A stretch of DNA of 64,000 bases from an uncultured Balneola sp. (GCA_913058495.1 CAJXQC010000008.1:1-64000); one strand, 5' to 3'. Shown: positions 27,210 through 35,288, counted from the stretch's first letter. Notes: generated from the letters alone by a model not told the origin. Made by a program: numbers and translations.

Positions 27210-27893
27210 ATGGAATTATTCAGAGTTGATAAAGAAAAACCGTTTAAAGGACCTCATCAGAATCAGAAAACTGCTTCCGGAGGAGTTGATCTTAGTGATG
27301 CAAAGTTTGCCATGATCATGATTCACGGACGTGGTGCTAGCGCAGAAAGCATTATCGGGCTTGGCAACGAATTTGAAACAAGTGATAAAATTACTTTCAT
27401 GGCGCCTCAGGCAAGTGGATTTACTTGGTATCCGTATTCATTTCTTGCTCCGACAGAGAAGAATCAGCCGGGCTTAAATTCAGGCTTACAAGCTATTGCT
27501 GATTTGATCGTAGAAATAAAAAAAGAAGGTATTTCTAAAGAAAACATCTTCCTCCTCGGATTTTCTCAGGGAGCTTGTCTTGCGACAGAATTTGTTGCCA
27601 GACATCCGGGAAAATACGCCGGAGTAATTGGATTGAGTGGAGGCTTGATCGGCGATAAAATTGATCCGTCAATCTATTCCGGAGATTTAGAAGAAACACC
27701 TGTATTTCTTGGCTGTAGCGATATAGATCCTCATATCCCAAAAGAAAGAGTAGATGAAACAGAGGCAGTCTTTGAAAAATTGGGCGGAAATGTCACAAAA
27801 AAGATCTATCCGGGGATGGGGCACCTTGTCAACGAGGATGAGATTCAGCATATTCAGCAGTTGCTGAATTCAAAATTAAAGATTCAAGATTAA
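27210..27893 (+). CDS. mhqD: Alpha/beta hydrolase, MhqD/phospholipase-carboxylesterase type
   Basis: 227 residues. The nucleophile elbow 'GFSQGACLA' carries Ser119, with Asp171/173 in 'GCSDIDPH' and His205 in 'GMGHLVN'. This is the phospholipase/carboxylesterase subfamily. In Bacillus, mhqD is a paralogue partner of the ring-cleaving dioxygenase in the quinone-stress response; here it directly follows mhqO. A role in hydrolysing quinone-derived adducts or esters is inferred. Its stop lies inside the downstream hairpin. Confidence 0.85.
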   Translation: MELFRVDKEKPFKGPHQNQKTASGGVDLSDAKFAMIMIHGRGASAESIIGLGNEFETSDKITFMAPQASGFTWYPYSFLAPTEKNQPGLNSGLQAIADLIVEIKKEGISKENIFLLGFSQGACLATEFVARHPGKYAGVIGLSGGLIGDKIDPSIYSGDLEETPVFLGCSDIDPHIPKERVDETEAVFEKLGGNVTKKIYPGMGHLVNEDEIQHIQQLLNSKLKIQD

Positions 27894-27925
27894 AAATTTG
27901 CTCTGAGCAATTTTTAATCTTGAAT
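27882..27925 (+). terminator. Long AT-rich hairpin after mhqD
   Basis: ATTCAAGATTAAAAATTTGCTC (27882-27903) pairs with GAGCAATTTTTAATCTTGAAT (27905-27925), about 21 base pairs with one unpaired T and a tiny loop. It covers the mhqD stop codon and lies 22 bases before the Kef gene, so it probably ends the mhq transcript. It resembles the palindrome at 31692. Confidence 0.6.
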
Positions 27926-27947
27926 TTTAAATCTCTAATTATTTTTA

Positions 27948-29525
27948 ATGGAAATTCTCTGGCTTGGTCTTGCCTACGTTTTTGGTATGGTAGTTAAACA
28001 ACTAAAACTGCCTCCTTTAATCGGTTATCTTATTGCAGGTGTGATACTGTCAGCTTTTGGTGTGTCAGATGAAAATGGTCTACTCCACACGATCGGGCAC
28101 TATGGCGTTATTTTTCTTCTGTTCACAGTTGGGTTACATCTAAGGATAAAGAATATTATCCGCCCGGAAGTGTTTGGTGTCGGAAGCATTCATCTTGTGA
28201 TCAGCGCCGGGATCTTTTTGGTAATTGCAATGGCCTTTGGTTTTTCTGCAATTGAAGGCTTGATCATAGGGATACTCCTCGGATTTTCAAGTACAGTTTT
28301 AGCCGCAAAAACACTGGAAGCTCGCGGTGAACTGAATGCGTTTCATGCCCGTGTTTCAATTGGTATTTTAATTGTTCAGGACTTGGTGGCAATCACTGTT
28401 TTAGCTTTAACCGGTGGTGGAATACCTTCTGTTTGGAGTTTCGGACTACTATTATTGCCGCTTCTTAGACCTCTTCTCTTTAAATTACTTACATCAAGCG
28501 GACATGAAGATCTTCAGCTACTTTATGGACTCTTGCTTGCCATGGGTGGAGCCGCTTTGTTTGAGGTACTTGGGCTTTCCAGCGAGTTAGGAGCGCTTGT
28601 AGCCGGAGCGCTACTTTCAGGAACTCATGAATCGGATGAGCTTTCGGAAAAATTGTGGGGACTTAAAGAAGCATTTCTGGTTGGCTTCTTTTTGGAAGTG
28701 GGGCTAGCAGGCTTGCCTAATATGAATGATCTTCTCTTTGCAGGGGCTTTATTTGCTGTTCTCCCTATCAAAGCAGTTTTGTTTTTCTTTCTGCTGATAC
28801 TGTTCAAGCTTCGTTCAAGAAATTCATTTATGGTGACCTTAACATTAACTTCCTTTAGCGAGTTTACACTAATCGCAGGTATGGTAGCTGCATCATCCGG
28901 CTTTATTCCGGAATCCACGATCATAGTTTTCGCACTATTAATAGCGGTTTCGTACACAGTGAATGCTCCTTTATCTGCCAAATCGAACAGCTTATGGAAA
29001 AGGTTTGAGCATAAACTCATTCCGTTAGAAAGAAATGTCAAACATCCGGGACAGCAGGTGGTGAGTTTGGGTGGAGCCGAATATCTTGTAGTTGGAATGG
29101 GACAGGCCGGATCTTCTGCTTACGACTATTTAAAGGAAAGAGAATACAGAGTAACAGGAATGGATTCTGATCCTGCTCAGATCGAATATAATCTGGGAAA
29201 GAAACGTCGGGTAGTTTATGGCGATGCTCAGGATGCTGAGTTGTGGGAAAACATAGACCTATCAAGCGTCAAGGCAATTATGCTTGCAATGCCTTATGCT
29301 GATACAAAAATTCAGGCAACTAAAATGCTTCGTGAAAATAAATTTACTGAAGATATCTACGCGCTTACTATGAGGGATGAAGAGCATCAGGCGCTTAAAG
29401 AAGCGGGAGCAAATGCAGTTTGTTTACCGCTGATACAAGCCGGAAGAAAACTTGCTGAAATAAGCATAAGTGATGAAGTTGATGGTTCAATGTCTCTGAA
29501 TTTTGAAATGAATTCTTTTGAATGA
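27948..29525 (+). CDS. Kef-type cation/proton antiporter with RCK_N domain
   Basis: 525 residues. The first ~370 residues hold about 12 membrane helices in the CPA2 (KefB/YbaL) pattern, with 'PPLIGYLIAGVILSAFG', 'GILIVQDLVAITVLAL' and 'FSEFTLIAGMVA'. The C-terminal part (about 375-510) is a TrkA-N domain with a nucleotide-binding 'YLVVGMGQAGSSAYDYL' and the acidic 'GMDSDPAQIEYN'. It is likely a K+ or Na+/H+ antiporter of the inner membrane, gated by a nucleotide or redox ligand. First gene of the cluster that runs to 33435; the next gene overlaps its end by 8 bases. Confidence 0.9.
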   Translation: MEILWLGLAYVFGMVVKQLKLPPLIGYLIAGVILSAFGVSDENGLLHTIGHYGVIFLLFTVGLHLRIKNIIRPEVFGVGSIHLVISAGIFLVIAMAFGFSAIEGLIIGILLGFSSTVLAAKTLEARGELNAFHARVSIGILIVQDLVAITVLALTGGGIPSVWSFGLLLLPLLRPLLFKLLTSSGHEDLQLLYGLLLAMGGAALFEVLGLSSELGALVAGALLSGTHESDELSEKLWGLKEAFLVGFFLEVGLAGLPNMNDLLFAGALFAVLPIKAVLFFFLLILFKLRSRNSFMVTLTLTSFSEFTLIAGMVAASSGFIPESTIIVFALLIAVSYTVNAPLSAKSNSLWKRFEHKLIPLERNVKHPGQQVVSLGGAEYLVVGMGQAGSSAYDYLKEREYRVTGMDSDPAQIEYNLGKKRRVVYGDAQDAELWENIDLSSVKAIMLAMPYADTKIQATKMLRENKFTEDIYALTMRDEEHQALKEAGANAVCLPLIQAGRKLAEISISDEVDGSMSLNFEMNSFE

Positions 29526-30042
29526 TTACAGCTTAAATATCAGAAATGAAGAATATCCGAAAGGAAACCTTTCTTCACAGAATATTCTGATCGAATATGG
29601 AGATTATGAATGTCCGTATAGCCGGTTGGGATATAGATATGTTCAAAAAATCTTGAAAGAGGATAAAGATTTGAAATTCATATTCCGTCATTTTCCTATT
29701 AAGAAAAAGCACCCACATGCTGAAATGTGTGCTGAAGCAGCTTTATGTGCTGGTGATCAGGGAAAATTCTGGGAAATGCATGATCTTATGTTTGCAGACA
29801 ATCAGAATCTGAGCAGAGAAAGACTGGAAGAATTTGCTCAGGAACTCGATCTTGATGGAAGAAAGTTTCATGTAGATCTGGATTCACACAGTTTTTTAAG
29901 TTGGGTTCAGAAAGACTTCAGAAGCGGCGTTAAAAACCGCGTAAATGATACTCCGACTTTTTTTATGAACGAAACCAAGTATGAAGGTAAATTAGCGTAC
30001 AAAGAGTTGTTGGCTTTTATCACGAATCATAAATTAAGCTGA
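29518..30042 (+). CDS. DsbA-like thioredoxin-fold protein with a CPYS motif
   Basis: 174 residues, start TTG at 29518 (the only start in frame before the fold). 'IEYGDYECPYSRLGY' is the active-site turn, with Cys32 kept but Ser35 in place of the second Cys. 'VNDTPTFFM' gives the cis-proline loop (Pro146). The family (Thioredoxin_4/DsbA-like) is often tied to Na+/H+ antiporters. A CPYS site can form mixed disulfides, bind glutathione or resolve sulfenic acids, but cannot cycle as a classic dithiol oxidase. There is no signal peptide, so it is probably cytosolic. It overlaps the Kef gene. Confidence 0.8.
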   Translation: MNDYSLNIRNEEYPKGNLSSQNILIEYGDYECPYSRLGYRYVQKILKEDKDLKFIFRHFPIKKKHPHAEMCAEAALCAGDQGKFWEMHDLMFADNQNLSRERLEEFAQELDLDGRKFHVDLDSHSFLSWVQKDFRSGVKNRVNDTPTFFMNETKYEGKLAYKELLAFITNHKLS

Positions 30043-30043
30043 T

Positions 30044-30295
30044 ATGTCCTGTGAACATGAAAATATGATCAAAATTACAGAGCCTACATCTCATGAATGT
30101 GAAACTTGTGTTCAGCAAGGAGATGAATGGGTTCATTTGCGAATGTGCATGACTTGCGGTTATGTGGGCTGTTGTGATTCTTCAAAGAACAAGCACGCCA
30201 GAAAGCACTATATGAGAAATGATCATCCACTAATAAGATCAGTTGAGCCCGGCGAAGACTGGAGATATTGTTTCATCGATAAGGAAATGCTATGA
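30044..30295 (+). CDS. UBP-type zinc finger protein
   Basis: 83 residues that are almost entirely a UBP-type (ubiquitin carboxyl-terminal hydrolase-like) zinc finger: Cys3 and His5, Cys19 and Cys22, Cys35 and Cys38, Cys43, His51, His55 and His61, with Trp29 in the 'GDEWVHLRMCMTCGYVGCCD' segment (core W...C..CG...C). In eukaryotes this fold binds the ubiquitin C-terminus; bacterial members have no assigned role. It is one base after the DsbA-like gene and overlaps the next gene by 4 bases, so all three are made together. No ubiquitin-like genes are nearby. Confidence 0.85.
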   Translation: MSCEHENMIKITEPTSHECETCVQQGDEWVHLRMCMTCGYVGCCDSSKNKHARKHYMRNDHPLIRSVEPGEDWRYCFIDKEML

Positions 30296-31692
30296 GCACA
30301 TTAAAAGAATTTGCAGTTCAAAAATTACACAGTTTCCCGCAGTTCGATAATGTACCTGTGGATCAACTCGATTGGCTGGTAGAAAACTCCAGAATCTGTA
30401 CCTACATGACAGATGAAAGGATCATGGAGCCGGGTACAGAAATTGATAAGATGTTCATCATACTGGATGGTAGAATTAGAATTCAGCTTCCAAGAGGAAG
30501 TTCGTTTACAAGCATAGGAGATTTTGTGACCGGTGATATTTCCGGGCGGCTTCCTTTTTCCAGAATGCAATCTACTTTAGCCCATTTAGTAGTGATGGAA
30601 GACACTACCATTCTTGAAACTCATGAAGATCTCTTTGTAGAGATCACAAAAAAGTACGAGCTGATCGAAGCTTTTGTTCACAGTTTATCGGATAGAATTC
30701 GAAGTTTTACCTCTCAGCAGCAGCAAAATGAAAAGCTGGTAGCACTGGGGAAACTTTCTGCGGGATTGGCTCATGAATTGAATAACCCGGCGTCGGCATT
30801 GGTTCGCGGAGCTACTGAGCTAAAGAAACGCTTGTCCCAAACGCCGGATAAGTTCAAATCTGTGATGAATATTAAGCTTACAAACGATCAGATAGACGCG
30901 GTGAATGATCTGGTGTTTAAAAAAGCGGGAAGCGGATCTTCAAATCAACAATCTTTAATGGAAAGAACAGCGCTTGAAGATGAATTAACAGATTGGATGG
31001 AAGATCATGGTGTAGAAGAGGGCTTTGAATATTCTGAGACATTTGCGGAGTTTTGCTTTAATACTAAAGATCTTGAATTTGTTTCTTCTCATGTAGAAGA
31101 CGAATATTTGGCTGCAGTTTTAGGATGGATCGAGGATGTTCTTACTACAGAGAAAATGGTGGAAGAGATCGAAGACTCTGCCCGGCGAATTTCAGATCTG
31201 GTTTCTTCAGTTAAGACCTATTCTCATATGGACAGAGGAACGGATAAAGAAGTGGTGGAACTTAAAAAAGTCCTAAAGAGCACAGTTACGATGCTCAATC
31301 ACAAAGCAAAGCAGAAGAAAGTAGAGATAGAACTGAATATCCCTTCTGATCTATCTGAATTCTATGGATATGTAAGCGAACTAAACCAGGTATGGACGAA
31401 CTTGCTGGACAACGCAATTGACGCTGTGCCTCAAGACGGAAAGATCGAGGTAAAAGCTGAAGAGAAGAATAAAAATCTGTATCTGTTTTTTAAAGATAAC
31501 GGGAGCGGAATTTCGGAGGATGTGCTACCAAAAATATTCGATCCTTTTTTTACAACTAAAGATGTTGGTGAAGGAACCGGATTAGGCTTAGATGTAGTTC
31601 ATAAGATTATTGAAAAACACGGAGCCTCTATCGATGTAGAATCAAAACCGGGACAAACAACCTTTGAACTTTGCTTTCCATTAAATAATTAA
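30292..31692 (+). CDS. Histidine kinase with an N-terminal cyclic-nucleotide-binding-type domain
   Basis: 466 residues, no membrane segment. Residues ~20-130 form a CRP/cNMP-binding-like sensor domain ('[22 protein letters not shown]', core PG...I..G). A HisKA helix carries His161 in '[19 protein letters not shown]', and the HATPase part has '[15 protein letters not shown]', 'FKDNGSGI' and '[12 protein letters not shown]'. It is a cytoplasmic sensor, and its obvious partner is the receiver domain of the next gene. It overlaps the zinc-finger gene by 4 bases. Confidence 0.9.
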   Translation: MSTLKEFAVQKLHSFPQFDNVPVDQLDWLVENSRICTYMTDERIMEPGTEIDKMFIILDGRIRIQLPRGSSFTSIGDFVTGDISGRLPFSRMQSTLAHLVVMEDTTILETHEDLFVEITKKYELIEAFVHSLSDRIRSFTSQQQQNEKLVALGKLSAGLAHELNNPASALVRGATELKKRLSQTPDKFKSVMNIKLTNDQIDAVNDLVFKKAGSGSSNQQSLMERTALEDELTDWMEDHGVEEGFEYSETFAEFCFNTKDLEFVSSHVEDEYLAAVLGWIEDVLTTEKMVEEIEDSARRISDLVSSVKTYSHMDRGTDKEVVELKKVLKSTVTMLNHKAKQKKVEIELNIPSDLSEFYGYVSELNQVWTNLLDNAIDAVPQDGKIEVKAEEKNKNLYLFFKDNGSGISEDVLPKIFDPFFTTKDVGEGTGLGLDVVHKIIEKHGASIDVESKPGQTTFELCFPLNN

Positions 31693-31737
31693 ATTAAGAA
31701 TGAAAAAATTCAAAATTGATTCTTTTCATTCTTAATT
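31692..31737. repeat. AT-rich palindrome between kinase and receiver-reductase genes
   Basis: AATTAAGAATGAAAA (31692-31706) and TTTTCATTCTTAATT (31723-31737) are perfect 15-base complements with a 16-base spacer. A second, overlapping inverted pair (AATTCAAAAT at 31707 and ATTTTGAATT further on) lies in the same 76-base gap. A run of T follows the right arm, so it may reduce read-through to the next gene. It is similar in style to the hairpin at 27882. Confidence 0.55.
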
Positions 31738-31767
31738 TTTCATTTTGAATTCCATAATTCCGAAGGA

Positions 31768-33435
31768 ATGAAGAAGCCTATAATTTTTACGATCGATGAT
31801 GATGCTCCGGTGCTTAGAGCCATTACTAGAGACCTGCGTAGCAATTACAGAAAGGATTATAGGGTGATGAGCACTCAATCTCCGAAAGAAGCATTGGAGA
31901 GTCTGCCCGAACTAAAAAAGCAAGGCGAAACTGTTGCGCTATTTCTGTCAGACCAACGAATGCCCGATATGATTGGGGTAGATTTCCTGGAGAAAGCAAG
32001 AGCATATTTTCCTGAAGCAAAGCGGGTTTTGTTAACGGCTTATTCTGATACTGACGCTGCAATTCGGGCAATTAATGAAGTTCAGCTGGATTATTATCTA
32101 TTGAAACCATGGGATCCGCCCGAAGAAAAATTGTATCCGGTTTTGGATGATCTGCTGGATGAGTGGCAAGCTAATTTCCGTCCTGATTTCACAGGAATTC
32201 GGTTAGTCGGATATCAGTATTCTCCGAAATCACATACAGTTAAAGACTATCTTTCCGGAAACCTGATTCCTTACCGTTGGTTAGATATTGAGGAAAAAGC
32301 AAAAGCCGCTGAATTATTAGAAGAGAATCAAATTGACCAAAAAGATCTGCCTGCCATATTTTTTGAGGATGGTGAATTCCTTACTAATCCTAGCCCGATT
32401 CAAATTGCTAACAAGCTTGGGAAAAATCCATCTGCTTCAGAAAATGTATACGATGTAGTAATTGTAGGTGCTGGTCCGGCAGGATTAGCGGCTGCGGTTT
32501 ACGGTGGCTCGGAAGGATTGAAAACATTGCTCATTGAAAAGAGAGCTCCCGGAGGACAAGCCGGAACTAGTTCCCGAATCGAGAATTACCTTGGTTTTCC
32601 AAAAGGTTTGAGTGGTTCTGATTTGGCAAGACGTGCAATTACACAAGCCACAAGATTCGGCGTCGAATTTTTATCCCCACAAGAGGTCATTGATATCAAG
32701 CTGAATGATCAGTATAAAACGGTTTGCTTGGCGGATGGAAGTGAGATCAATGCAAAAGCGGTAATTGTAACTACAGGCGTTAATTACAGAAAACTGGAAA
32801 GCAAAGGGATTTCAGATTTTACCGGAGCGGGAATTTACTACGGCGCTGCAATGACTGAAGCACACGCGTTTAAAGACAAACAAGTCTACATCGTTGGAGG
32901 AGGTAATTCAGCCGGACAAGCAGCCATGTATTTGTCTACATTTGCAAAAAAAGTGTACATCACCATTCGGAAAGATTCGCTGGTTTCAAGTATGTCTTCT
33001 TATTTGATTGATCAGATAAACAGGACCGAAAACATAGAGCTTCTTGGAAACAGAGAAATTGTAGAGGCTTCCGGGAATGGTCATCTGCAAGGACTGAAAC
33101 TCCTGAATAACGTGGATGAATCAGAATTTGAAGTAGAAGCAGATGGATTATTCATCTTTATCGGTGCAAAACCTTATACCGATTGGATCCACGATAATGT
33201 GATCAAAAATGAAAGAGGTTTTATAGAGACCGGAAGAGATCTTCAGCGATATGATGACTATTCCAAAGTCTGGAAATTGGAACGTCAGCCTTATTTACTG
33301 GAATCTTGTGCACCCGGAATTTTTGCCGCCGGGGATGTCCGTGCTGGAGCGATGAACAGAGTCGCATCAGCTGTTGGGGAAGGCTCCATGGCAATAAAAT
33401 ACGTGCATGAATATTTAGCGGATTCGAATTTGTGA
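31768..33435 (+). CDS. Response regulator fused to a thioredoxin-reductase-like flavoprotein
   Basis: 555 residues. A receiver domain (1-125) has Asp62 in 'LSDQRMP' and the Lys of 'LLKPWDPP'. A linker of ~80 residues ('GIRLVGYQYSPKSHTVKDYL' region) looks like a glutaredoxin/thioredoxin-type fold without cysteines. From ~227 it is a thioredoxin-reductase fold: FAD motif 'VIVGAGPAGLAAA' (~229-241), 'GGQAGTSSRIENYLGFP', NADPH motif 'VYIVGGGNSAGQAA', and final 'GIFAAGDVRAGAMNRVASAVGEGS' (GD core). The dithiol is missing: where CxxC is expected the protein reads 'GAGIYYGAAMTEA'. It is probably an NAD(P)H-dependent flavoprotein switched by phosphorylation from the neighbouring kinase. Confidence 0.9.
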   Translation: MKKPIIFTIDDDAPVLRAITRDLRSNYRKDYRVMSTQSPKEALESLPELKKQGETVALFLSDQRMPDMIGVDFLEKARAYFPEAKRVLLTAYSDTDAAIRAINEVQLDYYLLKPWDPPEEKLYPVLDDLLDEWQANFRPDFTGIRLVGYQYSPKSHTVKDYLSGNLIPYRWLDIEEKAKAAELLEENQIDQKDLPAIFFEDGEFLTNPSPIQIANKLGKNPSASENVYDVVIVGAGPAGLAAAVYGGSEGLKTLLIEKRAPGGQAGTSSRIENYLGFPKGLSGSDLARRAITQATRFGVEFLSPQEVIDIKLNDQYKTVCLADGSEINAKAVIVTTGVNYRKLESKGISDFTGAGIYYGAAMTEAHAFKDKQVYIVGGGNSAGQAAMYLSTFAKKVYITIRKDSLVSSMSSYLIDQINRTENIELLGNREIVEASGNGHLQGLKLLNNVDESEFEVEADGLFIFIGAKPYTDWIHDNVIKNERGFIETGRDLQRYDDYSKVWKLERQPYLLESCAPGIFAAGDVRAGAMNRVASAVGEGSMAIKYVHEYLADSNL

Positions 33436-33446
33436 TTATGGTAAAT

Positions 33447-33809
33447 ATGAGATTGAATAAAAGTCTGATCTTAAGCTTATTTATTGCATTTGCATTTACA
33501 AATCAGGTGTATTGTCAAGAAGAAGGTCAGAAAGAACAAGCATTTAAAAAAGTACAAAATCTTGTAGAGTTTAAAGATACGGTTTCAAAGATCGACTCAT
33601 TAAAACAATCAGGTCATAAAATAGATGTTAGCGTTGTAGCCATTTGGGAATCTATTTTACCTGAGGATTCTACAAGTTCTATCGCACTATACTATCTCAA
33701 CGAGGTTTTATTTAACAAGATTGAAAATCCTATTTATCTGATTAAGTTCGATAAAATAAAGAATGAGATTGTCTCCGTTGAAGGGGTAGGTCAAATAAGT
33801 ATCGAATAA
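33447..33809 (+). CDS. Small secreted protein, unknown function
   Basis: About 120 residues from the ATG at 33447 (MRLNKSLILSLFIAFAF...), a signal peptide with a predicted cut after VYCQ. The mature part is short, with Lys/Glu-rich helical segments, and I recognise no domain. Alternative starts at 33438 or a GTG overlapping the end of the previous gene are possible. It follows the receiver-reductase gene directly and may be part of its transcript, although it is the first exported product in the run. Confidence 0.5.
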   Translation: MRLNKSLILSLFIAFAFTNQVYCQEEGQKEQAFKKVQNLVEFKDTVSKIDSLKQSGHKIDVSVVAIWESILPEDSTSSIALYYLNEVLFNKIENPIYLIKFDKIKNEIVSVEGVGQISIE

Positions 33810-33854
33810 ATTTGACCTTTTTGCGATTGTAACCTGTTCTCCATTAAGTATATA

Positions 33855-34417
33855 GTGTCAGACAGATTCAAAAACAAATATCGAAATGAAACCACTCGAT
33901 TAAGGTCCTGGGATTATGGGTGGAATGGGTCTTATTTCGTAACGATTTGTACGAAGAATAGAGAGAGGTTTTTTGGAGAGATAAATAATGATGAAATGTT
34001 TCTGTCTGAAATTGGAAAAATCGCAAACCAATGTTGGAAAGAGATCCCGGATCATTTTCCATTTGTGAAATTAGGAGAATTTGTTGTGATGCCTAATCAC
34101 GTTCATTGCATTATCGTAATCGATAAAAAAGACGATGGCAGGTTTTCAAAATCTTATGTAGGGACGCAAAATCTTGCGTCCCTACATGCATCGAAACAGA
34201 ATTCATTAAACAAATTTGGTCCTCAAACTAAAATCTTGGTTCCATTATTCGTGGTTTTAAAATCGGTGTCACAAAGAAGGCGAGAAAGATCAGAACTGAC
34301 TTCCAATGGCAAGCCAGATACTACGATCATATAATTCGTGATCAGGAGTCCTTTAATAATATCTCTGAATACATACGAAATAACCCATCTCAATGGAAAG
34401 AAGACAGATTCTATTAA
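33855..34417 (+). pseudogene. REP-associated tyrosine transposase (RAYT, IS200-like), frameshifted
   Basis: The first frame (GTG at 33855) gives the N-terminal half: 'RSWDYGWNGSYFVTICTKNR' and the HUH pair in 'VMPNHVHCIIVI'. From about 34234 the reading continues one base out of phase as LGSIIRGFKIGVTKKARK... 'FQWQARYYDHIIRD', holding the catalytic tyrosine, and ends 'NNPSQWKEDRFY' at 34417. A single lost A in the run at 34230-34233 explains the shift. RAYT proteins nick and mobilise REP hairpins. The catalytic pieces are otherwise well preserved, so the frameshift is recent, or a homopolymer sequencing error. Confidence 0.85.
34156..34187. repeat. Perfect REP-like hairpin inside the RAYT gene
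   Basis: ATGTAGGGACGCAA (34156-34169), loop AATC, TTGCGTCCCTACAT (34174-34187): a flawless 14-base-pair stem with a 4-base loop. It lies within the variable region of the transposase between the HUH motif and the catalytic tyrosine. It reads through in frame as SYVGTQNLASLHAS. The 'GTAGGGACGCAA' core is a REP sequence I know from many genomes, associated with RAYT proteins. Confidence 0.8.
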
Positions 34418-34424
34418 ACATCGA

Positions 34425-35024
34425 TTATTCTAGTGAACTCAGTTGCTTCTCCAACTCCTTTCCCCGCAAATCCTTTGCTATCACAAAACCTGAAGAATCA
34501 ATCAAAAAAGTAGTCGGGGTAGAATAAACGCCATATTTGGTAGCAACAGGAGAATCCACTCCTTTCAGGTCAGAAACTTGTGGCCATGTAGTACCATCTT
34601 TCTCAACTGCCTTTTCCCAGTTCGTTTTACTGCGATCCAGAGAAACGGCAAGGATTTCAAACCCCTTATTTTTGTAATCAGGATAGATCTCTTTGAGGAG
34701 TTTATTTTCGGCTCGACAGGTTGGACACCAGGAGGCCCAGAATGTCAACAGAACGGTCTTTCCTTCAAAATCAGACAGCGAAATTTGATCACCATCTAAA
34801 TCCGGAAGAGTAAAATCCGGGGCTTTGCTATCAACAGTTATCTCCTCGTAATTAGATACAAGTTCTTCCTTTTTCCCATCTATAGCTTGGTGTTCCAACG
34901 TGCCGTTAAACACTGAGTAAACGGTGAAAAACAAAGGATATTCAGGGCTTCTGAAATAGAAAGGAAATGCGACAGCGTACATTACTATCAGGCCTGCAGG
35001 AACCCACCACCATTTAAATTTCAT
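34425..35024 (-). CDS. TlpA/ResA-like membrane-anchored thioredoxin
   Basis: 199 residues. One N-terminal membrane anchor (WWWVPAGLIVMYAVAFPFYF) leads to a thioredoxin-fold domain from ~62 ('APDFTLPDLDGDQISLSDFEGK'). The active site 'WASWCPTCRAE' has Cys100 and Cys103, and 'GVYSTPTTFLID' holds the cis-proline. It probably reduces periplasmic disulfides, for example in cytochrome c maturation, but no such genes are adjacent. It converges with the RAYT remnant. Confidence 0.88.
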   Translation of the reverse strand: MKFKWWWVPAGLIVMYAVAFPFYFRSPEYPLFFTVYSVFNGTLEHQAIDGKKEELVSNYEEITVDSKAPDFTLPDLDGDQISLSDFEGKTVLLTFWASWCPTCRAENKLLKEIYPDYKNKGFEILAVSLDRSKTNWEKAVEKDGTTWPQVSDLKGVDSPVATKYGVYSTPTTFLIDSSGFVIAKDLRGKELEKQLSSLE

Positions 35025-35149
35025 AGTATTTTTGATGAAAGATAGAAAAGTTTACAATTCTGTAATATCACGAAAGAGTAAAATTTATAGATAGTTAGCA
35101 TACTATTCCACATTTATTCTGTGGATAACTTTACTTGCTTTTACACTTC

Positions 35150-35288
35150 GGCGAAACTATAATGTTACGACCCACTTGTGTAATTCTTGTAATTTGGGAC
35201 AAGAAGCATCCACCTGCCAACCGTAATTGGCTGTCACCACTCATAGGTCGCCTTAATATCATAAACGATAACTAACCCCGGAGGCGAT
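35150..35288 (+). promoter_or_regulatory. Structured leader with a possible ribosome-site-masking switch
   Basis: Upstream of the secreted nuclease: helix CGACC (35168-35172) with GGTCG (35246-35250) encloses two hairpins, TTCTTGT/ACAAGAA (35184-35190 and 35199-35205) and GCCAA/TTGGC (35216-35220 and 35227-35231). The same strand segment TCGCCT (35248-35253) can instead pair with AGGCGA (35282-35287), which is the ribosome site GGAGG and its 3' neighbours. The two pairings share 35248-35250, so they exclude each other. TATAAT at 35158-35163 could be a -10 box. No known riboswitch class is recognisable; the switch idea is inference. Confidence 0.45.

Noticed and set aside
30044-30295. UBP zinc finger as part of a bacterial ubiquitin-like (Bil/CBASS-type) system
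   Set aside because: There are no E1-, E2-, JAB- or ubiquitin-like genes around it; its partners are a kinase and redox proteins.
35150-35252. 6S-type RNA
   Set aside because: The helices fit a 3-way junction next to a ribosome site better than the long bulged 6S hairpin; a match could not be confirmed by eye, so it is kept as a leader only.
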